In this document: piece by piece, positions 32,513 to 42,289 of the stretch
How the letters are laid out: every line of letters starts with the position of its first letter
How positions within the stretch are numbered: position 1 is the stretch's first letter
DNA from: Corynebacterium tuberculostearicum
GTDB lineage: Bacteria; Actinomycetota; Actinomycetes; Mycobacteriales; Mycobacteriaceae
Assembly (NCBI RefSeq): GCF_030506365.1
Contig: NZ_CP073092.1
Coordinates: 1,426,001 to 1,490,000, forward strand
Direction of reading: 5' to 3'
Length of the DNA: 64,000 nucleotides
The notes under the pieces: generated by a model
What the model saw: the letters and a program-made list of their open reading frames with translations, nothing else
Told to the model about the DNA's origin: nothing
Databases searched by the model: none
Translations under genes and position numbers: made by a program

Positions 32513-33114
32513 TAGCTCTTTCCGCCCTTGGACTCGCCACCGGAGGGTCCGAAGTCATCTGGATCCAGGTTCTCGCTCCAACGGCGGATCTCTTCCTCAT
32601 CCAACACTTCATGCGGGCCAGCATCCTGCATGCTGGGGTGCCCACTTTGTGTTGCTTGGCCACGACCAAAGGAGCCAAAGTCGCCATAAGAGTCGTGCTG
32701 CTGTGCCATTGGGGTGGCCTCGTAGATCTTAACGCCCATGTTTTCGATCTTGCGGTACAAGGAGGCCGCTAGCACCGTGCGCAAGACGGCGCGGGTCGGC
32801 GAGAAGATAAAGAGGGCTCCGAGGATCGTCGTCAAGAAGCCCGGCAAAGAAAGCAACATGCCGCCTACCAAGGTAAGGCCCACATTGCTGGCGGTCTTGC
32901 CCACATTGCCGGCGTGAACGACGTATGTACCGTCCCCTGTGCGTTCGACCTGCTTTCCCATCAAGCGGCGCACTTCAAGGCCAGCGATGGACATTCCGAA
33001 GAACATGGTGACAAAGAGTGCGATAAGCGCCCAGCCAACGCCGATCCATTTTGAGACGGCCCAAAAAGTCAGGGTCTCTGCGACCATGTAGAGAGCAAAA
33101 TACATAAACGGCAT
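32512..33114 (-). CDS. fxsA: FxsA-family membrane protein
   Basis: The 200-residue protein has three to four helices within its first 130 residues and the FxsA signature EVRRLMGKQ ... LTLVGGMLLSLPGFLTTILGALFIFSPTRAVL. The C-terminal 70 residues are hydrophilic, Gln/Gly/Ser-rich and acidic. E. coli FxsA overexpression blocks phage T7 exclusion by F plasmids; its normal role is unclear. It heads the fxsA-lnt-ppm1 operon. A TAGACT box ends 6 bases before the ATG (leaderless). Confidence 0.9.
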   Translation of the reverse strand: MPFMYFALYMVAETLTFWAVSKWIGVGWALIALFVTMFFGMSIAGLEVRRLMGKQVERTGDGTYVVHAGNVGKTASNVGLTLVGGMLLSLPGFLTTILGALFIFSPTRAVLRTVLAASLYRKIENMGVKIYEATPMAQQHDSYGDFGSFGRGQATQSGHPSMQDAGPHEVLDEEEIRRWSENLDPDDFGPSGGESKGGKS

Positions 33115-33199
33115 GGCCTCAGTCTAACGAGGCAGACTGATAAAGTGCTGGCAACACTCATGCGCGAGGCTGCAGCCGCGGCAGGTTAAACTAGTGCGC

Positions 33200-33985
33200 A
33201 TGTTTACTCCTGCGCTTTTTGAAGACCCCCAGTACGGCACGTGCATCCGCATCCACGTTGCCGGCGGCAGCACCCACGCCCAGGATTGGGTCACTTTGGC
33301 GCAGTGCGCCAGTGCTTGTGCGGATGGGTATGTCTACATCGACCGGTTCTCCACAATCGAGTTGCGCGGTATTAAGAATGCGGAGGCACTCAATCAGCAG
33401 CTCCAGGAATTGCAATTGCGCGCCACGCCGATGCCGGTGCTGGCTTCGCCATTGTCGGCGGAGGCCAAGCACACGGCCCAGGACATCGCGGCTGAGCTGG
33501 AAGCGGCGGAAGGCGGTCCCGGGATTGCCGTCATTGCCCACGACGACGTACCGACCGGCGCAGCAGCAGTCAGCCTTAGCATCGACGGGGACGGTGCCCT
33601 GCGCCTTGAGCGTTCCCCGCTTGGCGACGCCCCCTCGGCCCCACTGACTCCACAGGCTACTGCCCACCACTATGAGGAGGCCCTCCAAGGCACCGAATCC
33701 CTAGAGCATGATGCCTCCGCCCTGGCAGAACCAGGCCCTATTGGCTGGTTAGATGATCATTTGCCTGCGGGCGTTGTAGATCTGGGGGCGGGCGTGCACC
33801 GCGGCGCCATCCCTGCTGAGTTTGCGCAGCTCATCGGCCAGTTAGAGGTTGACATCACCGTCACCCCGTGGGGCGGATTAGTCTTTCACAATATTGCCGA
33901 GGGCGACGCCGAAGTGGTACTGCGCGTACTCGCCCCGCGCGGTTTTATCTTCGATATCAACTCTCCCCTGCTGCGCGCAGAGTAG
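33200..33985 (+). CDS. Nitrite/sulfite reductase ferredoxin-half (CobG-like) protein
   Basis: The 261-residue protein resembles the N-terminal ferredoxin-like part of precorrin-3B synthase/sulfite reductase (CIRIHVAGGSTHAQDWVTLA ... GYVYIDRFSTIELRGI). A repeat-like second half follows (ITVTPWGGLVFHN). The four-cysteine 4Fe-4S/siroheme motif is absent, so it cannot do the CobG reaction. It is probably a corynebacterial relic or a repurposed binding protein. ATG 33200 is chosen over GTG 33194 because a TAAACT box ends 7 bases before it. Confidence 0.7.
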   Translation: MFTPALFEDPQYGTCIRIHVAGGSTHAQDWVTLAQCASACADGYVYIDRFSTIELRGIKNAEALNQQLQELQLRATPMPVLASPLSAEAKHTAQDIAAELEAAEGGPGIAVIAHDDVPTGAAAVSLSIDGDGALRLERSPLGDAPSAPLTPQATAHHYEEALQGTESLEHDASALAEPGPIGWLDDHLPAGVVDLGAGVHRGAIPAEFAQLIGQLEVDITVTPWGGLVFHNIAEGDAEVVLRVLAPRGFIFDINSPLLRAE

Positions 33986-33999
33986 AAAGAGCGCAAGGT

Positions 34000-34746
34000 T
34001 TAGCGCGGCATGTGCCGCCAGATTGGGCGCGGTACAAGCCGCATGACCCACGCGAGGCACTGGAGGGCGCGAGGAATCCACACGGTGCGCGAACGCGGCT
34101 TACCGCGCCGTGCATCTCGGGCAATGCAGCCGACAACTGCCTCAGCCACATCTGCCGGACGCACGGAAAGCGGCGCCGGCTTCATTCCTTCGGTCATGCT
34201 GCCGATGACAAAGCCAGGGCGTGCGGTAATAAGGCCTACCTGGCTGCCGTGCAGCTTGTCCGCCAGCCCCTGACAGAAGGCATCAAGACCGGCCTTGGTA
34301 GACCCGTACACGTAGTTTGCCCGGCGGGCCCGCCAGCCTGCTATCGAGGAAAAGGCGACGATATGGCCGCGGTGCATACGCTGGGAAACGAGTGTAAGCA
34401 GTGAAATCTGCGCGGCATAATCGATTGTGGCGATGTCGACCGCGTGGGAAGCATCGCGTTCCGCCCGCTGCTGATCGCCCAAGATGCCAAAGGCGACGAC
34501 AGCAAGCTCAAGGGGGCCTGCCAGCTCTATGGCACGCTCAACCACACCGGTGTGGGACGGAAAATCTGCGGCGTCGAAATCAAGCAGATGGACGCTGCGC
34601 GCACCCGCCGCCCGGAGCCGGCCTTCCACGCCTTCCATACCGTGGGCGCCACGAGCGGCGAGCACAATGTCTTGGCCTGGGGCTACTCTCCTAGCGATTT
34701 CTCCGCCGATATCGCTACGGCCACCCAGAATTAGTACGCCAGCCAT
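34000..34746 (-). CDS. SDR-family oxidoreductase, DprE2-like
   Basis: The 248-residue short-chain dehydrogenase has LILGGRSDIGGEIARR (5-20) as the NAD(P) site, VVAFGILGDQ, catalytic Ser in VAFSSIAG, and YxxxK in YVYGSTKAG. AFGILGDQ and the overall pattern resemble decaprenylphosphoryl-2-keto-ribose reductase (DprE2), but several paralogues exist in corynebacteria and no DprE1 gene is adjacent. Its substrate is therefore open. It shares a TAATG junction with the upstream peptidase gene, so the two are co-translated. Confidence 0.82.
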   Translation of the reverse strand: MAGVLILGGRSDIGGEIARRVAPGQDIVLAARGAHGMEGVEGRLRAAGARSVHLLDFDAADFPSHTGVVERAIELAGPLELAVVAFGILGDQQRAERDASHAVDIATIDYAAQISLLTLVSQRMHRGHIVAFSSIAGWRARRANYVYGSTKAGLDAFCQGLADKLHGSQVGLITARPGFVIGSMTEGMKPAPLSVRPADVAEAVVGCIARDARRGKPRSRTVWIPRALQCLAWVMRLVPRPIWRHMPR

Positions 34747-35873
34747 TAACGGACGTCACGCGGAGCTTGGTTGAGGGACTCGTAGCCATCGTTGGTCAGC
34801 ACCACGATGTCTTCCAAACGCATGCCCCACTTGCCTTCCAAGTAAATACCCGGCTCAATGGAAAATGCCATGCCCTCTTCCAAGCCGAGATCGTTGCCTT
34901 CCATAATGAAGGGCTCCTCGTGCGTGGACAGGCCGATGCCATGTCCAGTGCGGTGGACAAAGTAGTCGCCCCAGCCTGCTGCAGAGATCGCCTGGCGGGT
35001 GATGGCATCGATGTCTGCGGCGGTGCTGCCGGGGTGGGCTGCGGCGCGGGCGGCACCTTGGGCGTCGGCAAGCACGGCATAGGCATCCTGGAAATCCCGC
35101 GGAGCCTTGGAAATATCCCCGCCCACGACGTAAGTGCGGGTGCAATCAGAGTGATAGCCGGAAGGCAGAGTGCCTCCGATATCGACGACGACTGGCTCTC
35201 CCTCAGCCAGCACGCGATCCGAAAAGCTATGGTGCGGGTTGGCGCCATTCGGGCCCGATCCGACGATGACGAAATCGATAACGGAGTGCTCCCGCAAGAT
35301 GAGCTTTTCCAGTTCGTGGGCCACCTCGGCCTCGGTGCGGCCGGCCTGCAAAAGCTGTGGAACTTGCGCGTGGACTGCGTCGATGGCATGACCAGCCTTG
35401 CGCAGCTCAGCAATCTCAGCCTCGTCTTTGCGGGTAAAGAGCTCGGCTAACGCATAAGTGGCCAGTTCATAGCTGGCGTGTGGAAGCAGATCTTGGAAAC
35501 GCAGCACGTGGTCTGCAGTCAGCGACTGTCCCAGCGCTACCTTGCCTAGTCCGTCGCCTGCGCCACGCAGTGCAAGCTCATAAGGATCTTCTCCGTCATT
35601 CCAGCCACGTAACTCCACATCCAGCTCACCTACTGGTGCAGCCTTGATATCGGTGATATCGGTATTGGGCGCGACGATCCATGCATTGCCCTGCTGCGGC
35701 ACGACCAAGACCGTCAAGCGTTCGTGGGAAGAAACCCAGGAGCCGGTGAGGTAGGCAAAGTCTGGCCCCGTGCCAATGAGGAGCAGATCGATGCCCTTGT
35801 CTGCAGCTGCCTTTTGGGCCGCGTGCAGACGCTGGGCGTAGACATCAGCGGAAAAAGTCTGCGTATCAGTCAT
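34746..35873 (-). CDS. pepQ: M24-family aminopeptidase P/Xaa-Pro dipeptidase
   Basis: The 375-residue protein has an N-terminal creatinase-like domain and a C-terminal pita-bread M24 domain. The dinuclear-metal ligands are visible: Asp in VVDIGGTLPSG, Asp in YHSDCTRTY, His in HRTGHGIGL, Glu in STHEEPF and Glu in RLEDIV. It removes N-terminal residues before proline or hydrolyses Xaa-Pro dipeptides. TAGACT (35881-35886) ends 7 bases before the ATG, so the mRNA is probably leaderless. Confidence 0.92.
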   Translation of the reverse strand: MTDTQTFSADVYAQRLHAAQKAAADKGIDLLLIGTGPDFAYLTGSWVSSHERLTVLVVPQQGNAWIVAPNTDITDIKAAPVGELDVELRGWNDGEDPYELALRGAGDGLGKVALGQSLTADHVLRFQDLLPHASYELATYALAELFTRKDEAEIAELRKAGHAIDAVHAQVPQLLQAGRTEAEVAHELEKLILREHSVIDFVIVGSGPNGANPHHSFSDRVLAEGEPVVVDIGGTLPSGYHSDCTRTYVVGGDISKAPRDFQDAYAVLADAQGAARAAAHPGSTAADIDAITRQAISAAGWGDYFVHRTGHGIGLSTHEEPFIMEGNDLGLEEGMAFSIEPGIYLEGKWGMRLEDIVVLTNDGYESLNQAPRDVR

Positions 35874-35905
35874 GCCTCAGAGTCTACTCGTCCGCGCCGG
35901 GGATA

Positions 35906-38722
35906 TTAGGCGCCAATGGCTACGACACCGCGCTGAATTGCGTCGATGGCCCGGCGGGCATTGCGTTGAATCTCGCCGTCGTACCCCGTTTTAGCCACTT
36001 GTTGCAGCAAGTCGATAACTTGGCGGCACCAACGGACAAAATCACCCGGGGTGAGCTCGGCGCCGGCTTCATTGGCCGCAGCCATGCAGTAGCCCAATGG
36101 CGCCCCAGCCGCCCATTGGTGTACCGCCAAAGCGAATCCGGCCTCTGGTTCACGGGTGGGCGGCAGCCGGTGGCGCTGCTCATCCGCGGTGAGTTCGGTG
36201 TATACGCGCCACGTGGCATTCATAGCGTCAGCCATGCGCTCGGTGGCGGCTTCCGGTTGCCCACTGGTGGCCTTGCGGTTTTCGAAACAGCACAGGGAGG
36301 CAACGCCTGCAAGCTCAGCGGGATCGAGTTCATCCCAAATTCCGCGCTTGAGGCATTGGGCGACGAGCAGATCGGATTCGCTGTGAATTTTGGCAAGGCG
36401 TTCGCCTTCTTCGGTGATGACCGGCGTGCGGTCCGCGCCAGCCCCGGTGAACTCGACGTAGTCCATTTCTGCGAGGAGATCCACAATGCGCTCGAAGGTG
36501 CGGCCCAAGGTATCCGTAGCCTTATTGACCTTGGATTGCAGCTTGTCCCGATCACGCTCGCGCCGTGCAAGCTTTTGCGCCAGGCCCGCCAGCTGTTCGC
36601 GGTCAGTAGCCGGCCAATCGTGAGCTGGATGACCACGCAGTGCGTCGCGCAACTGCCCCACTCGCTTATTAGGCCGGGCGCGGGTGTGCGACTTCATGCG
36701 CTTAGGACGGTCAAAGTGTTCGCGGTGCAAGACATCCTGCACATATCGGGTATTGCGGCGCGGATTCTTGCGCACCGGCTTGGGGATCTTGATGCTACCG
36801 ACTTGGATCGGTGGGTTATTGATTCCGGCTGCATCGATACGGCCAGACCACCCGGACTCAGTGGTAATCCACGGGCGGGGATCCGCGGTTTGGTTCGCGG
36901 GAGTAACAACCGCGGCGAGAATTGGACGCTTCTTGCCGGGCATGGCAATAACATCGCCCAGCTGCAGGCGTCCCAGTACCGCGATAACCTCTCGATTTCG
37001 TTGATTGGCACTATCGATTTTTGATTGCTTTTCCTCGGCCGTGAGCTCGCGGCGCAGGCGGACATAGTCCATGAGAACCTCGGCAGGATCCTCCCCGTCC
37101 TTAGCAGGTGGTGCAAGCGATGCCACGGCATCATCGAGCTGGTTGCGCAGTTCTCGCACGCGATGTTCCGCGCGTTCAATCTCGCGAGTTTCCTCCACGA
37201 CGGAGCCATCGGCCTGGAACTGTGCGAAGGACTTTTCCAAAAGGCGGAGAGAATCCTCGAAACCAAGCATGCCCAGCAAATTGATCGCCATATTGTAACC
37301 CGGTGCAAAAGTGGAAATGAGAGGATACGTACGGGTAGAAGCAAGGCCAGCTACTTGACGCGGATCCATGGCGGGGGCCCATTGCACTACTGCATTGCCC
37401 AAGGTATCGATGCCACGGCGACCTGCGCGGCCGGTTAGCTGCGTGTACTGGCCTGGGGTGAGATCGACGTGCGCCTCACCATTGAACTTGATGAGCTTTT
37501 CTAGCACCACGGTGCGCGCCGGCATATTGATGCCGAGTGCGAGCGTTTCAGTAGCAAACACGGCGCGGACGAGGCCGCGTACGAATAGGTCTTCCACGAT
37601 GTGCCGGAACGCGGGCAGCATACCTGCATGGTGTGCGGCAAAGCCACGGGACAGCGCTTCGCGCCAGCGCTTAAAGTCTAGGACCTGCAGATCTTCTTCA
37701 GGGATACCTTCCACACCCGCATCGACAATGTCTTTAATCTGCTGTGCCTCCTCCTGGGAGGTAAGCACCATGCGGCTGCGCAGGCACTGATAGAGAGCGC
37801 CATCGCAGCCTGCACGGGAGAAGATGAAGGTGATCGCCGGAAGCATGTCCTGCGATTGCAATACCTTCAATACCTCTGGGCGGCCCAAGGGGCGATAGCG
37901 ATCCTGCTCCCGGGCGGCGCCGGAGCGTCCCCTTCCCTTACCGTGGAATTCGCTGCGTCCGCCGCCCTTGTGACGGGCGCGGGCGCGAAAACCTTTGCCG
38001 GACTTATAGTCCGCGCGACCATCGTCGGTATCACCGGCCTCAAGGCGCTGGATCCTACGCTCTAGCTCGGCGTTGACCTGGCCGCCAGATTCTGGTTCGA
38101 AGAGCGGATAAATCTTGCGTCCCAGCATCATCCATTGGTCGAGGGGAACTGGGCGGTGTTCGGAGACGATGACGGTGGTATCGCCGCGCACCGTAGAAAG
38201 CCAATCGCCGAATTCTTCCGAATTGGACACTGTGGCAGATAGGCCGATGATGGAGACATGGTCCGCGAGGTTGAGGATGACCTCTTCCCATACCGCGCCG
38301 CGCGATGCATCGGCCAAAAAGTGGATTTCATCCATAACCACGTGGGTCAAGCGATCGAGGGCCGCGGATTCTGCGTAAATCATATTGCGCAGCACCTCTG
38401 TGGTCATGACGACGATCTCTGCATCAGAGTTGATCGATACGTCACCGGTGAGCAGGCCTACGGCTTCTTCGCCATGCTCTTCCACCAAGTCGTGGTACTT
38501 CTGGTTGCTCAAGGCTTTAATCGGCGTCGTATAAAAGCACTTGGTTCCCCGGCTCAGTGCCAAGGAAACCGCAAATTCACCCACGATGGTTTTGCCGGCG
38601 CCAGTCGGCGCGCAGACCAGTACGCCGTGACCGTTTTCCACGGCCTGGCAGCCCTTTACCTGGAACTCATCCAACGGGTATGGCAGGGCTGCGGTAAAAG
38701 AATCCAGATGAGTTTCAGTCAT
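35906..38722 (-). CDS. Ski2/HelY-like DEAD/DExH RNA helicase
   Basis: The 938-residue helicase has motif I CAPTGAGKT, DExH in VVMDEIHFLAD, SAT, and motif VI QLTGRAGRRGID. After the core come a basic insert (about 255-290, Gly/Arg/Lys-rich) and the long C-terminal DSHCT domain (last about 180 residues). This matches mycobacterial HelY and the Mtr4/Ski2 family, which feed RNA to exonucleases. It starts the minus-strand block shared with tatC. A TAGCCT box lies 8 bases before the ATG. Confidence 0.92.
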   Translation of the reverse strand: MTETHLDSFTAALPYPLDEFQVKGCQAVENGHGVLVCAPTGAGKTIVGEFAVSLALSRGTKCFYTTPIKALSNQKYHDLVEEHGEEAVGLLTGDVSINSDAEIVVMTTEVLRNMIYAESAALDRLTHVVMDEIHFLADASRGAVWEEVILNLADHVSIIGLSATVSNSEEFGDWLSTVRGDTTVIVSEHRPVPLDQWMMLGRKIYPLFEPESGGQVNAELERRIQRLEAGDTDDGRADYKSGKGFRARARHKGGGRSEFHGKGRGRSGAAREQDRYRPLGRPEVLKVLQSQDMLPAITFIFSRAGCDGALYQCLRSRMVLTSQEEAQQIKDIVDAGVEGIPEEDLQVLDFKRWREALSRGFAAHHAGMLPAFRHIVEDLFVRGLVRAVFATETLALGINMPARTVVLEKLIKFNGEAHVDLTPGQYTQLTGRAGRRGIDTLGNAVVQWAPAMDPRQVAGLASTRTYPLISTFAPGYNMAINLLGMLGFEDSLRLLEKSFAQFQADGSVVEETREIERAEHRVRELRNQLDDAVASLAPPAKDGEDPAEVLMDYVRLRRELTAEEKQSKIDSANQRNREVIAVLGRLQLGDVIAMPGKKRPILAAVVTPANQTADPRPWITTESGWSGRIDAAGINNPPIQVGSIKIPKPVRKNPRRNTRYVQDVLHREHFDRPKRMKSHTRARPNKRVGQLRDALRGHPAHDWPATDREQLAGLAQKLARRERDRDKLQSKVNKATDTLGRTFERIVDLLAEMDYVEFTGAGADRTPVITEEGERLAKIHSESDLLVAQCLKRGIWDELDPAELAGVASLCCFENRKATSGQPEAATERMADAMNATWRVYTELTADEQRHRLPPTREPEAGFALAVHQWAAGAPLGYCMAAANEAGAELTPGDFVRWCRQVIDLLQQVAKTGYDGEIQRNARRAIDAIQRGVVAIGA

Positions 38723-38743
38723 GACTCCCCAGGCTACCCGTGC

Positions 38744-39838
38744 CTAAAGGACATCGTCGAAAAAGCCGCCGCTTGTCGACGGAGCGTTCTTGCCACCGGT
38801 GGTCCACGTCTGCTGCGGCTGCTGCTGTGCCTGTTGTACTGGATGTGAAACGGGCTGAGAGGGTCCCGGTGAAGGGCTTACTCTGCTCGGCGCCTCGACA
38901 GGAGTTGGCCCTCCAACGGCTTGTGGTGCAGCGCCAAGCGGCGAAGCAGTCTCATCATCGAGATCCATCCACTCGGGGCGTTCGCGCTGCATGCGCTTAT
39001 CGTGGAGGCGGCAGAACTGGAATGCGATCTCGATGAGCAAGATGAGTGAACCAGCCAGTACCACCATCGAGAAAGGATCCTGGCCTGGGGTGACGAAGGC
39101 CGCGAAAATCATCACGACGACAATGATGATGCGACGCTTGTCTTTGACGTGTTCATACTCGAGCACGCCAATAAGGTTCAGGGACACGATAAGCAGTGGG
39201 ATTTCAAAGCTGATGCCAAAGATGAGCAGCAGGGCCAGGAGAAAGTAGAAATATCGCTCACCGGTCAGGGCCGCTGTTTGGTACTCGGCGCCGATACCCA
39301 TGAGGAATTCCAAACCCACGGACAAGATGAAATAGGCCAGCACGGCACCGGCAACGAATAGGCCCACCGCGGCGCTGACAAAGCTCAACGTGTAGCGGCG
39401 CTCGTTCTTATGGAGACCTGGCACAACGAAGGCCCAGACCTGATACAGCCACACCGGAGAAGACAATACGGTGCCGGCCAAGGCACCTACTTTTAGGCGC
39501 AACAGGAGCATTTCAAACGGGCTGGTGGCCAATAGTCGGCACTCGCCGTCCGCACTGAAGGATGCTCGCTTATCGGGGGGCAGCGCACAATACGGCTCTC
39601 GTAGAATTTCACCCAACGGAGACAGCCCGAATGGTGCTCGCTGGTACCAAATGAACCCAATGATGGCCCCGACGACAACCGCTAGCACGGAAATAATGAT
39701 GCGGCGGCGCAGCTCCTGCAGGTGCTCCACCAAGGTCATCTCCCCGGTGGGGTTCTTCTGCTTGCGCGAAAAGCGCAGCTTACCCTTCACGCTCTTGCTT
39801 GCCTTCTGGGGAGACAGAGGCTGTGACTGTGACGACAT
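38744..39838 (-). CDS. tatC: Sec-independent protein translocase TatC
   Basis: The 364-residue protein has six transmembrane helices. The N-terminal MTLVEHLQELRRRI and the periplasmic-side family motifs are visible, as is the helix-5/6 region EIPLLIVSLNLIGVL. The C-terminal 85 residues are hydrophilic and Pro/Gln-rich, an actinobacterial extension. TatC recognises twin-arginine signals and works with TatA just upstream on the same strand. Confidence 0.96.
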   Translation of the reverse strand: MSSQSQPLSPQKASKSVKGKLRFSRKQKNPTGEMTLVEHLQELRRRIIISVLAVVVGAIIGFIWYQRAPFGLSPLGEILREPYCALPPDKRASFSADGECRLLATSPFEMLLLRLKVGALAGTVLSSPVWLYQVWAFVVPGLHKNERRYTLSFVSAAVGLFVAGAVLAYFILSVGLEFLMGIGAEYQTAALTGERYFYFLLALLLIFGISFEIPLLIVSLNLIGVLEYEHVKDKRRIIIVVVMIFAAFVTPGQDPFSMVVLAGSLILLIEIAFQFCRLHDKRMQRERPEWMDLDDETASPLGAAPQAVGGPTPVEAPSRVSPSPGPSQPVSHPVQQAQQQPQQTWTTGGKNAPSTSGGFFDDVL

Positions 39839-39946
39839 CAGTGTGGCTCTTTCAACGCAAAGAAGCGAACACTTCCCTACTGCACGGATTGCGGGTGCAT
39901 ATCCGCGCGCTGCAGGGGTGTTCGCGCGACGACAGGTTAGGGGCGT

Positions 39947-40210
39947 TTACTGCTGAGTATTGGTGTTGTTCTGCTGGCCCGGCTGCATGTCTGGTCGGTT
40001 CCAGAATTCCTCATCGGACTGCTGCTTCTGGTTCAGCTGCGCCTGAGACTGAGAACGCTGGGCATCCTCGGAATGCATCTCATTGACCTCAGACTTGAAG
40101 ATGCGCGCGGAACGGCCAATAGAGCGTGCCAATTCCGGCAACTTCTTTGCACCGAATAGCAAGACGATGGCAAGAACGATCAGGCCGATTTCCATAGGTC
40201 CTAGGCTCAT
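39947..40210 (-). CDS. tatA: Sec-independent protein translocase TatA
   Basis: The 87-residue protein has an N-terminal transmembrane helix (4-22), the FG hinge in LLFGAKKLPELAR, an amphipathic helix (about 24-45) and a Gln/Asn-rich tail. It forms the pore-forming oligomer of the Tat system. AGAGG precedes the ATG with good spacing. The gene pair tatA-tatC lies inside a block with PafBC and helicase. Confidence 0.97.
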   Translation of the reverse strand: MSLGPMEIGLIVLAIVLLFGAKKLPELARSIGRSARIFKSEVNEMHSEDAQRSQSQAQLNQKQQSDEEFWNRPDMQPGQQNNTNTQQ

Positions 40211-40307
40211 GGAGAAACCTCTTTCGACTAGTGCACCAGCATGCCAGGAAGCATCACCGCCAACTTATGTGCCGGCGGGCGGGCGCAGTGAACGGGCAAG
40301 TAACTGG

Positions 40308-41264
40308 CTATTGAGTATAGCCGCTCAACGCGGTGTTTCCTCGCTCCGCAATGAGATTTACTACGGATTGAGGAGCCACTACCCGCAACCTATCAGCTTG
40401 ACCAAGGGCAAAGCGAATAAGCCAATCCACTGATCCCATTGGCATCGTTGCAGCTACTTCCCCATTTCCTAAGTCTTCACCTAGGCGCATGTCGTAATAC
40501 TCAGCCAGCCACGTGAATTCTTGGTTAATTGCTAGTTGCACGGTGTCCCCATCGCCCAAATTAAAGGGTGAAGAGGCATCAAAGTCGAGGTCTTTTAAGT
40601 GCGGTTGGGATTTTTCCTCCACGATGCGAGCCTTACTAATGCGGTCGATGCGGAAGGTGCGATGCGCTTGCTTTGTTTCCTCCCAAGCGGCCACGTAGGG
40701 CTCAGAATCGACGATGAAAATGCGGGCTGGGTCCACCACCCTCTCGGATTCAGCATTTGAGGAAGCGCTCCAGTAACGCAGCCGTACCCGCTTTCTTTCG
40801 TTGACCGCTTGGGTCAAAAGTGCCTGGATATCCGTCTCTTCTGGGGCGGGAGTAGACAGCGACTCATAGATGGCGACTGTCTTTTCGTCCATGATGCCGC
40901 GTAGCTTAGCGGCGGCGGATTCGACAGCGTGGGCGTCGATTAGCCCGGGCATCGCCTGCAAGGACTCCAGGGTAAGGAGCAAAGCACCGGCTTCCGTCGG
41001 GGTAAGGCGCAGCGCTTGGCTCAAGCCCTGATCGTTGTGAATGGTTACCCCATCGCGATAACTGAAGGTGAGATCAATGAGATCCTCGGTATTGCGCCCA
41101 GTACCGGAACAAAAGAGCCGATCGAGGGCTTCTTTCAATTCGCCAGGATCCATACCCAAATCTTTGGCCGCTTCCATGGGCGTCTTGTCTGGGTGATTTT
41201 TGAAGTATGGAATCAGATTCAAAGAGCGCACGAGCGCCTGAAGCTTTAGTGATCCATCAGCCAT
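40308..41264 (-). CDS. pafC: WYL-domain regulator PafC
   Basis: The 318-residue protein has an N-terminal helical region and a WYL domain (RKRVRLRYWSASSNAESERVVDPARIF ... EPYVAAWEE), then a C-terminal extension domain (about 225-318). With PafB it forms the PafBC activator of the LexA/RecA-independent DNA-damage response in mycobacteria. It is separated from the PafB stop by 2 bases, so co-translated. Confidence 0.9.
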   Translation of the reverse strand: MADGSLKLQALVRSLNLIPYFKNHPDKTPMEAAKDLGMDPGELKEALDRLFCSGTGRNTEDLIDLTFSYRDGVTIHNDQGLSQALRLTPTEAGALLLTLESLQAMPGLIDAHAVESAAAKLRGIMDEKTVAIYESLSTPAPEETDIQALLTQAVNERKRVRLRYWSASSNAESERVVDPARIFIVDSEPYVAAWEETKQAHRTFRIDRISKARIVEEKSQPHLKDLDFDASSPFNLGDGDTVQLAINQEFTWLAEYYDMRLGEDLGNGEVAATMPMGSVDWLIRFALGQADRLRVVAPQSVVNLIAERGNTALSGYTQ

Positions 41265-41266
41265 GT

Positions 41267-42253
41267 CTAGCCTTCCTCCTGCGATTGCGACACCCTGCGT
41301 AAAAGGGAGATGACCTCTTGGCGTACCCCGACTGGTTCGAGCACCTGTACCTCTGGGGCGTAGCCGGCCGCAGTCCGCACAAGCCAGTCCTTATCTACCT
41401 TCTGCAGCAATACCGTGCCATCGGGTTGTACCTCGCCGGCATCTAAAAGCTCTCGCGCCTGCCCCTCTGGGATGACCAGGCGGGCATCGATCTTTTCCCC
41501 GCGTTGCAGTGCACGCTCTACCAATACCTGCAAATCTTCAGTTGGATTGGGGTGCTCCGCGGGATCGTGCGAGCGTTTGATGTCAGAGACGCGGAGGGCG
41601 CGAAAGACGCGCGGTTCGTTGCGGTCCACATCGAATCCAACGAGGTAGATACGACTGTCCCGGTTGACCACTCCCCACGGGTCCATGACACGGCGTACCG
41701 GCTCTGTAGCCGGATTAGCACGGTAGGAAAACGTAATGCGCAGCTGATTGCGCACCGCAGCGAGCACCGCGGTGATGATTTCTGGGGCGAGTCGCGTGAT
41801 GTCATTGACCGCCGTGTAAACCGGTGCGCCTGCGAGGTTGCGCGAGGCGCCGCTGGCAGCAATCTTCGTCCATCCCGACAGGGAAAAATCGCTTAAGCCG
41901 CCGGTGGTACCCACGCCTCCTGCAATACCTAGAACCATGGCCTCCTCAGGAGAAAACTCCACCGGAGGAAGCTGGTAGCTGCTCGAGTCAAGGCGATAGC
42001 GCGCACCATCTTCGCTACCGGAATGAACAATGGGCACCCCGGCGCGCTGGAGGGTTGCGATATCTCGTGCCAGAGATTTGGCGAAGGCTTCGTCTGATTT
42101 ATCGCCGTATCCTGCAACATGACGGCGAATCCAGGAGGCGGTGCGGTCCGGGCTACCACCGGAGTTGGCGGCGCCCTGTAGCGCGAAAGAGAGGTTGGTG
42201 AGTCTTTCTATCGCCTCATCATGCCGTTTCGGCGCGGGGTTGTGTGCTGCCAC
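41267..42253 (-). CDS. pafB: WYL-domain regulator PafB
   Basis: The 328-residue protein has an N-terminal winged helix-like region (ERLTNLSFALQGAANS), a WYL domain (about 165-210: LRITFSYRANPATEPVRRVMDPWGVVNRDSRIYL) and the C-terminal WCX region. It lies between pafC and pafA on the minus strand. WYL domains bind nucleic acids or ligands; in mycobacteria PafBC responds to DNA damage. The start is GTG 42253. Confidence 0.9.
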   Translation of the reverse strand: MAAHNPAPKRHDEAIERLTNLSFALQGAANSGGSPDRTASWIRRHVAGYGDKSDEAFAKSLARDIATLQRAGVPIVHSGSEDGARYRLDSSSYQLPPVEFSPEEAMVLGIAGGVGTTGGLSDFSLSGWTKIAASGASRNLAGAPVYTAVNDITRLAPEIITAVLAAVRNQLRITFSYRANPATEPVRRVMDPWGVVNRDSRIYLVGFDVDRNEPRVFRALRVSDIKRSHDPAEHPNPTEDLQVLVERALQRGEKIDARLVIPEGQARELLDAGEVQPDGTVLLQKVDKDWLVRTAAGYAPEVQVLEPVGVRQEVISLLRRVSQSQEEG

Positions 42254-42289
42254 GTGTTGTGTTGTCTCCCTGGTGCTGCTCGTATGCTT

